64,000 nt of DNA from Pseudomonas sp. Q11 (GCF_024494355.1 NZ_JAKNQY010000024.1:1-64000), one strand, 5' to 3'; shown: positions 24,917 through 33,244, numbered from the stretch's first letter. Notes: generated by a model not told the origin, from the sequence alone. Numbers and translations: made by a program.

Positions 24917-25699
24917 ATGTATCTTCTCTACCCTAGCGACCCATTTGATAAAAAACGTCCTGATGAGCAGTACGCTGAAGAGTACGAAGCGGCAATGACT
25001 GCCGGATTGAGGACTGTGCTGTTCTCTTTTGAAGATTTCGAAACAGACCTTTTCAGGACTTCCGCGCCCCTCACGCCCGGAGACTCGGTTTTGTATCGCG
25101 GGTGGATGCTGACACCCGACGCGTATGCTGCTTTGGTTAACCAGCTACGCAACAAGGGCGTCATTGAAGTGACCAACGCTACGCAATACCGACACTGTCA
25201 TCACTTGCCGCAGTGGTATCCGTTGTTGGTTGCTTACACAAGCGAAACGGTGATGCTGGACAGCGATGCAAATTTCACTCAGGCACTCGAAGGCCTGCAA
25301 TGGCCAGGCTACTTCGTCAAGGACTACGTAAAGTCACTTAACACCGGTGGTGGCAGCCTGGTGGACACTCCCGAAGGCATAGCACCGCTTGTTAAAAAGA
25401 TGCGCCAGTATCGAGGTCAGATTGAAGGCGGTATCTGCGTCAGACGACGAGAAGACTACCTCGACGAAACCGAGCGTCGCTACTTTGTACTCCACGGACA
25501 GGCCTATGGCGCCACCGGTGAGGTGCCTGAATTGGTGACCGAATGCGCAGGGCTGATCGACAGTCCGTTTTTCTCGATCGACGTAGTGCTCAGGTCAGAC
25601 GGTGTACTGCGAGTGGTCGAACTGGGTGACGGTCAGGTGTCAGACCGCAAGGAATGGTCCGCCGAACGCTTTGCCCGGATGTTGAGCCGTGCGGGATAG
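24917..25699 (+). CDS. ATP-grasp protein, R2K-like
   Basis: The 260-residue protein has the outline of a compact ATP-grasp ligase: YFVKDYVKSLNTGGGS (nucleotide-binding lysine and glycine loop, about 133-150), a middle GGICVRRREDY, and the metal-binding end FFSIDVVLRSDG...RVVELGDGQVSD. This pattern fits the R2K clade, whose members are thought to add amino acids to peptides or metabolites. The substrate is unknown. Codon use is less GC-biased than in neighbours and both flanks are AT-rich, hinting at acquisition. It is 245 bp before an amidase gene on the same strand. Confidence 0.78.
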   Translation: MYLLYPSDPFDKKRPDEQYAEEYEAAMTAGLRTVLFSFEDFETDLFRTSAPLTPGDSVLYRGWMLTPDAYAALVNQLRNKGVIEVTNATQYRHCHHLPQWYPLLVAYTSETVMLDSDANFTQALEGLQWPGYFVKDYVKSLNTGGGSLVDTPEGIAPLVKKMRQYRGQIEGGICVRRREDYLDETERRYFVLHGQAYGATGEVPELVTECAGLIDSPFFSIDVVLRSDGVLRVVELGDGQVSDRKEWSAERFARMLSRAG

Positions 25700-25944
25700 G
25701 TTGGAAAAAGATATGCCTGATTTCATTAACTCATTCACAACACCCGTCGCTGCCTTTTTTTGACAGCGGTTTTTATTGAACATCAAAAAGACTACTTATC
25801 ACTGCCACCCACCAATTCCCAAACTTTCTAAAGCCTGTTCCTACAACAAAGCAGGAAGCCAACTACGCGCCCATAAAAAATTCACTGTTAGGCTGAAACT
25901 CAGTTGCGGCATTCTGCTCCGATTAAAACCTCAGTGAGTCTTCC

Positions 25945-26712
25945 ATGACACTTATTAACTACAACAGTTATCGCTCAAAAAAAAGTTTTAATAACCGAGT
26001 TCGCTTTCTAGTCTTTCATTACACCGCCACGAACTTTTCATCCTCCATCAACGCACTGACCGGCCCTTCCGTCAGCGCCCACTACCTCATCCCGGACTTC
26101 ACCGACCCGAGTTACTTGAAAGCAGGTTTCCAGGAACCGCAGATTTTCAATCTGGTCGACGAGAACCAACGTGCCTGGCACGCGGGTATGAGCAGTTGGG
26201 GTGGCCGCACGAATCTGAACGACACCTCAATCGGTGTTGAAATCGTCAACCTGGCCAGCGATAACCACGGGCAATTTACCTTCCCGCCTTATCAGCCCCA
26301 GCAAGTCGAGGCGATCGAATACCTGGCGTTGAACATCCTCAAGCGCTATCCAGAAATCAACCCGGTCAACGTCGTGGGGCATTCGGACATTGCTGCTGGC
26401 AGAAAAAGCGATCCCGGCCCGATGTTCCCCTGGCACGCGCTGTATCTGAAGGGCATCGGCGCCTGGTTCGATGAACCCACGCAGAAGGCGTACACCCGCG
26501 CCTACCAATGCAACGGCCTGCCGACTCGCGAGCAACTGCTCTGCTTGTTCCGCAAATATGGCTATGACACGTCGGCGGCCGCCACAAGTGCGGGTTTTCA
26601 GCGTTTGGTGCGGGCCTTTCAACTGCACTTTCGTCCGGCGACATATGACGGTGTGATGGACATCGAGACCGCCGCGAACCTGGCGGCGCTGGTGAAGAAA
26701 TACGTCCCCTGA
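25945..26712 (+). CDS. N-acetylmuramoyl-L-alanine amidase (Amidase_2) with PG-binding tail
   Basis: The 255-residue protein has the AmpD/AmiD zinc-amidase fold: His25 in LVFHYTATN, Glu99 in SIGVEIVN, His146 in VVGHSDIAAGRKSDPGP and Asp156 as the third ligand. Residues about 190-255 form a peptidoglycan-binding-like domain. It lacks the signal or lipoprotein sequence seen in AmiD, so either it acts in the cytoplasm on recycled muropeptides, as AmpD does, or it leaves the cell by another route. It differs from ampD by its length and tail. GTGAGTCTTCC precedes the ATG. Confidence 0.88.
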   Translation: MTLINYNSYRSKKSFNNRVRFLVFHYTATNFSSSINALTGPSVSAHYLIPDFTDPSYLKAGFQEPQIFNLVDENQRAWHAGMSSWGGRTNLNDTSIGVEIVNLASDNHGQFTFPPYQPQQVEAIEYLALNILKRYPEINPVNVVGHSDIAAGRKSDPGPMFPWHALYLKGIGAWFDEPTQKAYTRAYQCNGLPTREQLLCLFRKYGYDTSAAATSAGFQRLVRAFQLHFRPATYDGVMDIETAANLAALVKKYVP

Positions 26713-26755
26713 CCACCGTTGTCGCGTGTGACGGCAACGGGTCGGGGCCGCAAGG

Positions 26756-27667
26756 TCAAACGGTGTAGCGTTGCAAATTCGCCATCATTTCCTTCAAGGT
26801 CTCAAGGTTGTCATTCGGGTGTACCGCACCCTCGAAATCACAGATCTGCTGCCAGTGGGCCGCGACGTCTTCGGGCGAGAAGCCTTTGCTTGGATCGAAG
26901 CCGGCACCCAGGCTGCGCTCCCAACGCACTTTGCCCATCCAGCCGCCGCCCACTTCGAACAACCCGGAGGTTTCCTGGCAGGTCTCGCTGGCCAGGTACA
27001 CCACCAACGGGCTGACGAGTTCAGGCTTGAGCTGTTCGAACACCTGTGGCGGGATCAGGCCTTCGGTCATGCGGGTACCGCCGGTGGGGGCGATGGCATT
27101 GACCAGAATATTGTTCTTGCGGCCTTCGATGGCCAGGGTACGCGTCAGGCCATAAAGGCCAAGCTTGGCCATGCCGTAGTTGGATTGGCCGAAGTTGCCG
27201 TAGATGCCGGACGTAGAGGCCGTAAAAATCACCCGCCCGTAGTTTTGCTCACGCAAATGAGGCCAGGCGGCGCGGGTGACTTTGTAGGCACCCTCGACAT
27301 GGACGCGGTAGACCAGGTCCCAGTCGGCGTCATCCATTTTGTGGAAGGTCTTGTCGCGCAGGATACCGGCGTTGTTGACCACTACATCGACCCTACCGAA
27401 CGCATCAAGGGCATTCTGTACCAGTTTGTCGCCATCGGTGACGGAGTCGTGGCTCGCCTCGGCAATGCCGCCGGCTTGGCGAATTTCAGCGACCACCCGA
27501 TCCGCCGCCGAGGCGTTGGCCCCTTCTCCCTGGGCAGAGCCGCCGAGGTCGTTGACCAGCACTTTGGCCCCTTGCCTGGCGAACAACAGGGCATGGGCAC
27601 GCCCCAGACCACCGCCGGCTCCCGTGACGATCACGACTTTATCTTCGAAGCGCACAGATTCACTCAT
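26756..27667 (-). CDS. SDR oxidoreductase, 3-hydroxyacyl-CoA dehydrogenase type
   Basis: The 303-residue short-chain dehydrogenase has VIVTGAGGGLGRAHALLFA for NAD(P) binding, VNNAGILRD, the active Ser in FTASTSGIYG and YGMAKLG (YxxxK). VNDLGGS and the long C-terminal part with FDPSKGFSPEDVAAHW resemble the dehydrogenase part of peroxisomal multifunctional beta-oxidation enzymes. It probably oxidises a 3-hydroxyacyl-CoA, but this is by similarity only. Start chosen at 27667 because homology to SDRs begins there. Confidence 0.88.
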   Translation of the reverse strand: MSESVRFEDKVVIVTGAGGGLGRAHALLFARQGAKVLVNDLGGSAQGEGANASAADRVVAEIRQAGGIAEASHDSVTDGDKLVQNALDAFGRVDVVVNNAGILRDKTFHKMDDADWDLVYRVHVEGAYKVTRAAWPHLREQNYGRVIFTASTSGIYGNFGQSNYGMAKLGLYGLTRTLAIEGRKNNILVNAIAPTGGTRMTEGLIPPQVFEQLKPELVSPLVVYLASETCQETSGLFEVGGGWMGKVRWERSLGAGFDPSKGFSPEDVAAHWQQICDFEGAVHPNDNLETLKEMMANLQRYTV

Positions 27668-27841
27668 GGGCAGAACTCCAGCAGGCAATAGGACAATGCC
27701 CCGAGTGTCGGGCACAGGGCGGCCGGTCACAATCAACAGGGTTGAGAGTGAATGGTGGGCAATAAGGTGGGGGGATGATGCGAACTGGACCAGCTTGGGG
27801 GAACAACGGTCCTCATCAGGGGGCGGGACCGAGTCGCTGCT

Positions 27842-27866
27842 ATCGCGAGCAGGCTCGCTCCCACAC
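27842..27866 (-). repeat. Single family 1 REP
   Basis: One minus-sense REP core lies after the stop of the alpha/beta hydrolase gene. Confidence 0.8.
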
Positions 27867-27880
27867 GGGTCTGCAGGGCT

Positions 27881-28783
27881 TTATGAGCAGACCACCTGCC
27901 TGACCGGCGCGGCCATGTTTTCGCGAAACTCCAGGTAATGCTTGAGTACCTGCACCGGGGCTTCGGTGTGTGGGTAGTGGCCGATGTCGGGCAGCAGTAC
28001 GGTGTCAGGGTTGGGGACCAGCGCCTCATAGCGCGCCACCATGTGCTCACCGGAAATCGGATCGACCGCGCCATCGATCACCCGCAACGGCACCTCGTCG
28101 CGCTGCATGGCCTGCACCCAGCGGTCTCGCTGCACACGCCGCTCGGGAATATAGGCGATGAGTTTGTGCATGATCCGCGGTCCGTTATGGGTTTCGACCA
28201 AGCTCCAGTAATCGTCCAGTTCGCTTTCGCTCGGGCCGGTCCTGGGGCCAAATATCTGGCGAAAACTCTTGACCAGGCCCTCTCGGGAAAAAGCCCGGCC
28301 GAGTAACCAGCCCAAGGGACTGAGCAACAGTTTTTGCATCAGCACCGGATGATGGGTTTCGGGGAACAGGCCGCCGTTGAGAAAGACACAACTGGCGATT
28401 TCGATACGCGCTTCGTAGTGACGGGCGATCAGTTCCTGAGCCACGCTGTCACCATAGTCATGGGCCAGCACATGCACCGCTTGCTTCACATTCAAATGGG
28501 CCAGCAATGCCTGCTGCAGGTCAGCCTGCTCCAACAGGCTGTAGACATGATCCGTCGGCTTGGCCGAGTCGCCAAAACCGAGCATGTCGCAGGCGATCAC
28601 CCGATAACGCTGCGCCAGCGGCTGCCACAAGTAATGCCAGTCCCAACTGGCGGTGGGGAAACCATGGATCAGCAACAACGGCTCGCCGTGCCCCGCCACC
28701 CAATACCGGATAGCGTGGCCTCGGAACATCATTGTCTGGCCGCGCTGGCGCCAAATACGCAGGGGAATCTGGACGAGAGGCAT
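27881..28783 (-). CDS. Alpha/beta hydrolase (haloalkane dehalogenase/epoxide hydrolase-like)
   Basis: The 300-residue enzyme shows LLLIHGFPTASWDW (oxyanion region), the nucleophile Asp in LAHDYGDSVAQE, an acid in DGAVDPIS and the catalytic His in DIGHYPHTEAP. An aspartate rather than serine nucleophile points to the dehalogenase/epoxide hydrolase side of the family. Its ATG overlaps the stop of the class II aldolase gene by one base (TGATG), so the two are translationally coupled and should act together. Substrate unknown. Confidence 0.87.
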   Translation of the reverse strand: MPLVQIPLRIWRQRGQTMMFRGHAIRYWVAGHGEPLLLIHGFPTASWDWHYLWQPLAQRYRVIACDMLGFGDSAKPTDHVYSLLEQADLQQALLAHLNVKQAVHVLAHDYGDSVAQELIARHYEARIEIASCVFLNGGLFPETHHPVLMQKLLLSPLGWLLGRAFSREGLVKSFRQIFGPRTGPSESELDDYWSLVETHNGPRIMHKLIAYIPERRVQRDRWVQAMQRDEVPLRVIDGAVDPISGEHMVARYEALVPNPDTVLLPDIGHYPHTEAPVQVLKHYLEFRENMAAPVRQVVCS

Positions 28784-29616
28784 CAGCTTCTATAACCCGA
28801 ATCTTGTTGATCGAGTTTGCGCAGCAACGCCGGCCATGCCAGCGCGCCTCCCATGCCTTGGGCGCTTTTGGTCACCCCGGCAATCATCGCCCGGGCGCCA
28901 GCCAGTATCTGCGGCTCGATGGCGATCAGTTCAGCCCCACCATTGTGCGCCAGGACCTGGATATCACAGGCTCGCTGGAAGGTGAACATCATCAGGAAGG
29001 TGTCGGCGATGGTGCCGCCGCAGGTCAGCAGACCGTGGTTGTGCAGCATCAGGAAATTACTGTCGCCCAGATCCGCTTGCAGGCGAGCCTTCTCTTCGTG
29101 GTTGAGGGCCACACCTTCATAGGCGTGATACGCCAGACTGGACAATACAAACAACGATTGCTGGCTGATGGGCAACACACCCTGCTTCTGTGCCGACACG
29201 GCGACCCCGGCCGCCGTGTGGGTATGCAGCACACACACCACATCGTGCCGCACCTCATGCACCGCGCTGTGGATGGTATAGCCGGCCGGATTGATCTCGT
29301 AGGGGCTGTCCATCAGCTTGTTGCCGGCCTGATCGACCTTGACCAGGCTCGACGCGGTGACTTCATGAAACATCAACCCGAACGGGTTGATCAAAAAATC
29401 ATCGGTACCGGGAACCTTGGCGGAGATATGCGTGAAAATCAGGTCATCCCAGCCATGCAAGGCGACAAGCCGGTAACAGGCGGCAAGATCGACGCGGGTT
29501 TGCCATTCGGCGGCACTGACCTGATCTTTGATGCTGAGTGTCGATGGGACGGGCGCTACGCTCACGGCTCTGACCTCTGGCTTTCTAGTTATAGGAACTT
29601 GCTCTGAAACAGTCAT
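28783..29616 (-). CDS. Class II aldolase/adducin-family protein
   Basis: The 277-residue protein matches the class II aldolase/adducin fold: RVDLAACYRLVALHGWDDLIFTHIS, LINPFGLMFHEVTASSLVK, and the zinc histidines in VCVLHTHTAAG and MLHNHGLL. It is of the subgroup often annotated only as class II aldolase, and I cannot name the substrate. The ATG at 29616 has no strong ribosome site; a start at 29664 is an alternative. Overlap with the hydrolase gene points to one operon. Confidence 0.87.
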   Translation of the reverse strand: MTVSEQVPITRKPEVRAVSVAPVPSTLSIKDQVSAAEWQTRVDLAACYRLVALHGWDDLIFTHISAKVPGTDDFLINPFGLMFHEVTASSLVKVDQAGNKLMDSPYEINPAGYTIHSAVHEVRHDVVCVLHTHTAAGVAVSAQKQGVLPISQQSLFVLSSLAYHAYEGVALNHEEKARLQADLGDSNFLMLHNHGLLTCGGTIADTFLMMFTFQRACDIQVLAHNGGAELIAIEPQILAGARAMIAGVTKSAQGMGGALAWPALLRKLDQQDSGYRS

Positions 29617-29725
29617 GAACAAGCTAACCAGTCTAGTCAGCTCCAGCCGGGCCGGTAGTTGCATTGGCAGCCAGCTTACTGGCCGAGCGAGTCATCAACG
29701 CGGTGGCCTGTACCCCACCATTGCA

Positions 29726-30181
29726 TCAACCCCGCAACGCGTTGATCAACTCCTCCAGCCAGGGTTCGGCATCGGTTTCCGGGGTAACGCTTTCGCTGGC
29801 ATCCAGACGCAACATGGGCAATACCTCACGCACGCCCAGCTCAGCGAACAACTCACGCATCTGTTCACCACCGCCGCAGAAAGTATCGCCATAGCTGGCA
29901 TCGCCCAGGCCTATTACGGCGCCGGGCAAGTCACGAAACGCGGCAGGCAATTGGTCGCGAATCGTCGAATATAACGGCATCAAGTTGTCCGGCAACTCTC
30001 CCATTCCCGTCGTGGAAGTCACGGCCAGCAAGGCCGTCGGGGCGAACGCCTGAATGTCCGCCAGGCTTGCACGGGGGTTGTGCAGCGTTTCGAAACCCGC
30101 TTCACCGAGCAGTTTGGCGGCGTGCCGGGCGACTTCTTCGGCGGTCCCATAGACGGAGCCCGAAAGGATGGCGACTTTCAT
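29726..30181 (-). CDS. mioC: Flavodoxin, MioC type
   Basis: The 151-residue protein begins MKVAILSGSVYGTAEEVARH, the FMN phosphate loop of flavodoxins, and has VTSTTGMGELPDN and GLGDASYGDTFCGGG for the flavin ring. It carries electrons as FMN semiquinone/hydroquinone; in E. coli MioC supports biotin synthase. The gene is divergent from the LOV receptor gene, 154 bp away. Confidence 0.88.
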   Translation of the reverse strand: MKVAILSGSVYGTAEEVARHAAKLLGEAGFETLHNPRASLADIQAFAPTALLAVTSTTGMGELPDNLMPLYSTIRDQLPAAFRDLPGAVIGLGDASYGDTFCGGGEQMRELFAELGVREVLPMLRLDASESVTPETDAEPWLEELINALRG

Positions 30182-30335
30182 CAATCTGATCCTGAACCTG
30201 AATAAAAGAGCCGCGATAGTAACAGGCTCATACGTAACGCTGCGATTGACTCTCAACAACCAATAATGGCCAGTGGACATCGCGCCAGGTTCTTCTAAAA
30301 TGCAGCGCACACCGGATGCTCAAGGAGTGTCATCC

Positions 30336-30812
30336 ATGATTAACGCTCAATTGATGCAACTGGTCATCAACGCCTCGAACGACGGCATCGTCATCGCTGA
30401 AAAAGAAGGCGACGAAGACAATATCCTGATCTACGTAAACCCGGCTTTCGAACGGCTGACTGGCTACAGCAGCGACGAGATCCTTTATCAGGATTGCCGT
30501 TTCCTGCAGTCGGGGGATCGCGACCAGCCGGCCCTGGACCAGATCCGCGCGGCCCTGAAGCAGAGTGGTGCCTGCCGGGAGATACTGCGCAACTACCGCA
30601 AGGACGGCAGCGCGTTCTGGAACGAGTTGTCTCTGTCGACGGTAAAAAACGAGGCTGACGGACGCACTTATTTCATTGGCGTGCAAAAAGACGTGACGGC
30701 GCAGGTCAAGGCTCAGCAGCGCGTCACCCAGCTGGAAAAGGAATTGGCCGAAGCGAGGGCAACCATCGCCCGGCTCGAAGCGACGAACGGCGAAAACAAA
30801 ACGGCGAATTAG
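30336..30812 (+). CDS. Short LOV blue-light receptor
   Basis: The 158-residue protein is a single LOV (PAS) domain with short helical caps and no output domain. The flavin-binding motif is complete: photoactive Cys54 in YQDCRFLQ, FMN contacts Asn86 (NYRKDG), Asn96 (WNEL) and Gln117 (GVQKD). The C-terminal part (about 120-150) is a coiled-coil helix. It closely resembles the short LOV proteins of P. putida known as PpSB1/SB2-LOV, which form a cysteinyl-FMN adduct in blue light. AAGGAG lies before the ATG at 30336. It stands near a LitR-type MerR regulator, its likely partner. Confidence 0.93.
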   Translation: MINAQLMQLVINASNDGIVIAEKEGDEDNILIYVNPAFERLTGYSSDEILYQDCRFLQSGDRDQPALDQIRAALKQSGACREILRNYRKDGSAFWNELSLSTVKNEADGRTYFIGVQKDVTAQVKAQQRVTQLEKELAEARATIARLEATNGENKTAN

Positions 30813-30840
30813 CGGTCAGTCACTACAATCACCAGTGAAA

Positions 30841-30848
30841 ATGTACAT
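30841..30848. promoter_or_regulatory. ATGTACAT palindrome before the PilZ-like gene
   Basis: The 8-base palindrome lies 19 bases before the start of the PilZ-like gene. TGTACA-type half sites are known for LitR/CarH-class regulators, so it could be an operator; one copy alone is weak evidence. Confidence 0.3.
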
Positions 30849-30866
30849 ATTCATTTCGAGCACACC

Positions 30867-31472
30867 ATGCAGCGCGACGCCCTACTGACTCAGGATGAAT
30901 TGGATTTCATCCGGACCATGCAGCACAACCCGCAGTTGAACGAGCGGGATGTAACGTCGAGCTTGCTGGTAAACGGCGGGTCACAGATCCGTGATTTGCT
31001 GACGCGCCTGGCGGCTAACGAGCAGGTCACGCTGCACGCTAATTTCGAAAACCAGCAAATGACTTTTCCGTTGCATCTGGTGGAAGACGAATTCCACGCG
31101 ATGCACTTGCGCCTGGGCGTGCCCAGTATCTACGAAGACGGGCCGAAGATTCGTCCATGGCGTCTGACCCTTGACGAGCCGGTGGCCCTGGAAAATGCCA
31201 GAGGCCAGCCGGGTCCGCTCTGGGTCCATGAGGTGTCCTGCAAAGGTATCCTGCTGGAAAACCGCAGTCGCACCAAGCCACCAAAGCAATTTGCCTTGTG
31301 GTTCAGCCCGTCAGGTTATGAAAGGATTTCCCTGCGCGGCACGCTGGAACGGGAAACCGATCAGGGACTGTACGCCTACCATCTGAGCCAGAATGACGAG
31401 GATGAGACCGAACGCCTGCGCCAATACATCCTTCAGCAACACCGTCTGACCCATCCGGCCATGCATATCTAG
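30867..31472 (+). CDS. PilZ-like protein between the LOV and LitR genes
   Basis: The 201-residue protein has no signal peptide or membrane segment. Its layout recalls YcgR-like proteins: an N-terminal beta-rich part (about 45-92) and a C-terminal part (about 93-195) with EVSCKGILL at 122-130, matching the D/NxSxxG signature of PilZ domains except for Glu in the first place, and a closing helix ERLRQYILQQHR. The N-terminal RxxxR is represented only by RPWR (96-99). It may thus be a degenerate or non-canonical c-di-GMP receptor. This is my reading; no family name is certain. It lies 54 bases after the LOV gene, same strand. Confidence 0.6.
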   Translation: MQRDALLTQDELDFIRTMQHNPQLNERDVTSSLLVNGGSQIRDLLTRLAANEQVTLHANFENQQMTFPLHLVEDEFHAMHLRLGVPSIYEDGPKIRPWRLTLDEPVALENARGQPGPLWVHEVSCKGILLENRSRTKPPKQFALWFSPSGYERISLRGTLERETDQGLYAYHLSQNDEDETERLRQYILQQHRLTHPAMHI

Positions 31473-31495
31473 CGCGCTGCCTCACCAGCCGCTCG

Positions 31496-32455
31496 TCAGG
31501 TATCCAGATTACCCGCCAACAGTTGTCGCAACCTCTGGTACATCAACGTCCCTTCACTGCCCAGGCAACCGATCGACGACCCCGCCAGGCTGTCCTGGAG
31601 CAGATCGGACGCGTCACCGGCCAGCATGAGCGGGCAATCCAGGCCCATAGCCAGTTTGCTCAGGCGCTTGGGTAGCTCGGGAAGCGGCGCATGATTGGAG
31701 ACCAGCACCAGCGCCAACGGCTGGATCTTCTGGCACACCAGGGTCAGTTCGTCGAATGGCAGCCCAATGGTCAACACCCTGACGCCGACTTCCGCCTTGG
31801 AGACGAACAGCGCCGTGACCAGCAACTCCAGCTCTCGACATTGACCGACAATGCCAACAACCAACACGCGCCGCGACTGGGCTTCGCGCTTGAGCAAGAG
31901 TCGCTGGATGATGCGTGATCGCAGGAACCCATCGAAAAACACCCATTCGCTGGTTTGTCCGAACTCCTGCTGGCGTTGCTGCAACTGTCGCCAGATCGGC
32001 ATCAGGATGTCCTGGAATACGATCGGCACGGCGTAGGTGGAAAATATCTGCCCGTAGAGACGGTCCAGCTCTATATCGTCAAAGTTGCCAACCGCGTCCG
32101 CCACTTGTTGTTGCCACTGGGCGTAATCGGCCTTTACCAGATCTGGGGAAATAAGCGTGGAGACCGGCTGCACCGACGCGGTCTTGGTTAGAATCTTTCC
32201 CACTTTGCTCACTGCCACCCCGCGTTCGATCCAGGCGAGGATGCTGCGCACCTTTTCGATGTCGCCCAAGGAGTACAAGCGATGCCCGCTTTCGGTGCGA
32301 GTGGGCTGGATCAGACCGTAGCGACGCTCCCATGCGCGCAAGGTCACGGGGTTCACGCCGGTCAGCCGTGCTACTTCGCGGATCGGGAACAGTTCCTCCT
32401 GCTTCAAGGCAGTGGATGCCTGGAAAACGAAGTTATCCTCGGTGATTACGCTCAT
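31496..32455 (-). CDS. MerR/LitR-family regulator without B12 ligand residues
   Basis: The 319-residue protein has an N-terminal MerR helix-turn-helix (LFPIREVARLTGVNPVTLRAWERRYGL) and a C-terminal part with the outline of a cobalamin-binding module as in CarH/LitR. The Wx9EH motif reads Q...EW (Trp171 in place of His), and the B12-ligating His region reads GQCREL (204-209). It therefore should not bind adenosylcobalamin. Class II LitR proteins of P. putida have the same property and take their light signal from a short LOV protein. It is divergent from the ABM-folM-folE-folX genes, which it may repress. Confidence 0.85.
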   Translation of the reverse strand: MSVITEDNFVFQASTALKQEELFPIREVARLTGVNPVTLRAWERRYGLIQPTRTESGHRLYSLGDIEKVRSILAWIERGVAVSKVGKILTKTASVQPVSTLISPDLVKADYAQWQQQVADAVGNFDDIELDRLYGQIFSTYAVPIVFQDILMPIWRQLQQRQQEFGQTSEWVFFDGFLRSRIIQRLLLKREAQSRRVLVVGIVGQCRELELLVTALFVSKAEVGVRVLTIGLPFDELTLVCQKIQPLALVLVSNHAPLPELPKRLSKLAMGLDCPLMLAGDASDLLQDSLAGSSIGCLGSEGTLMYQRLRQLLAGNLDT

Positions 32456-32674
32456 TTTGGCAGACAATTCCGGCTGGCAAATTGGATCCCAGTGTACTCC
32501 CTCTGCGTCATAGGATGACAAGAACAAACACAGCCGATGCGCGATTTTGTTGCTTTTCGCTCAATATGGAATAAACCTTGCCTGCTTTTTTGGCGAATGG
32601 ACGCTACCACCACCCGGGGGCGTTCCCGCGAATCTCCTACCCGGAGTACCGCACCTGTTTTACGGAGATACATA
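32456..32674. promoter_or_regulatory. Divergent promoter region of the LitR-like and ABM/fol genes
   Basis: The 219-bp gap must hold both promoters. I see GTACTCC at 32494-32500 and its complement GGAGTAC at 32643-32649, one near each start, as possible operator halves, and an AT-rich segment at about 32540-32580. No consensus promoter is clear enough to name. Confidence 0.4.
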
Positions 32675-33244
32675 ATGTCTACCTCACCCGTCACCCTGAT
32701 GGTTGCCCGCCGTGTCGCCAATGGGCGCTATCAGGATCTGATCGCCTGGTTGCGCGAAGGCGAACAATTGGCCACCGACTTTCCCGGCTACCTGGGCTCC
32801 GGCGTGCTCGCGCCACCGCCCCAAGACGATGAATTCCAGATTATTTTCCGTTTTGCCGACGAGCGGACCCTGCATGCCTGGGAGCACTCTGCCTCGCGCA
32901 CGGCCTGGCTGGGACGAGGCAGCGATCTGTTTGCCCATCCTTCGGAGCACAGGGTGCGGGGTATCGATGGTTGGTTCGGCGCCAGTGGTCAACGTCCACC
33001 GCGCTGGAAACAGGCCGTGGCCATCTGGCTCGCGTTCTTTCCAGTGTCGCTGCTGTTCAACTTCCTGCTGGGACCGTTGCTCAGTGAGCTGGGGATGGTG
33101 AGCCGCGTGTTGATCAGCACACTGATTCTGACGCCGCTGATGGTCTATCTGTTTATCCCGATGTCGACTCACCTGCTGGCGGGTTGGTTGAACGGTGCAG
33201 CGCCCAAAGCACTGCCAACCAAGCCGGCTACGCAGAATCAGTGA
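32675..33244 (+). CDS. Membrane-anchored ABM-like (dimeric alpha/beta barrel) protein
   Basis: The 189-residue protein joins an antibiotic-biosynthesis-monooxygenase-like ferredoxin fold (about 5-100: VTLMVARRVANGRYQDLIAW, FPGYLGSGVL, FQIIFRFADERTLHAWEHS) to two transmembrane helices (about 113-133 and 143-165). ABM domains bind small hydrophobic or quinone-like compounds, but the cofactor-free oxygenase activity is not shown by any residue here. ACGGAGATACATA precedes the ATG. It is the first gene opposite the LitR-like regulator and probably light-controlled with the fol genes. Confidence 0.8.
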   Translation: MSTSPVTLMVARRVANGRYQDLIAWLREGEQLATDFPGYLGSGVLAPPPQDDEFQIIFRFADERTLHAWEHSASRTAWLGRGSDLFAHPSEHRVRGIDGWFGASGQRPPRWKQAVAIWLAFFPVSLLFNFLLGPLLSELGMVSRVLISTLILTPLMVYLFIPMSTHLLAGWLNGAAPKALPTKPATQNQ

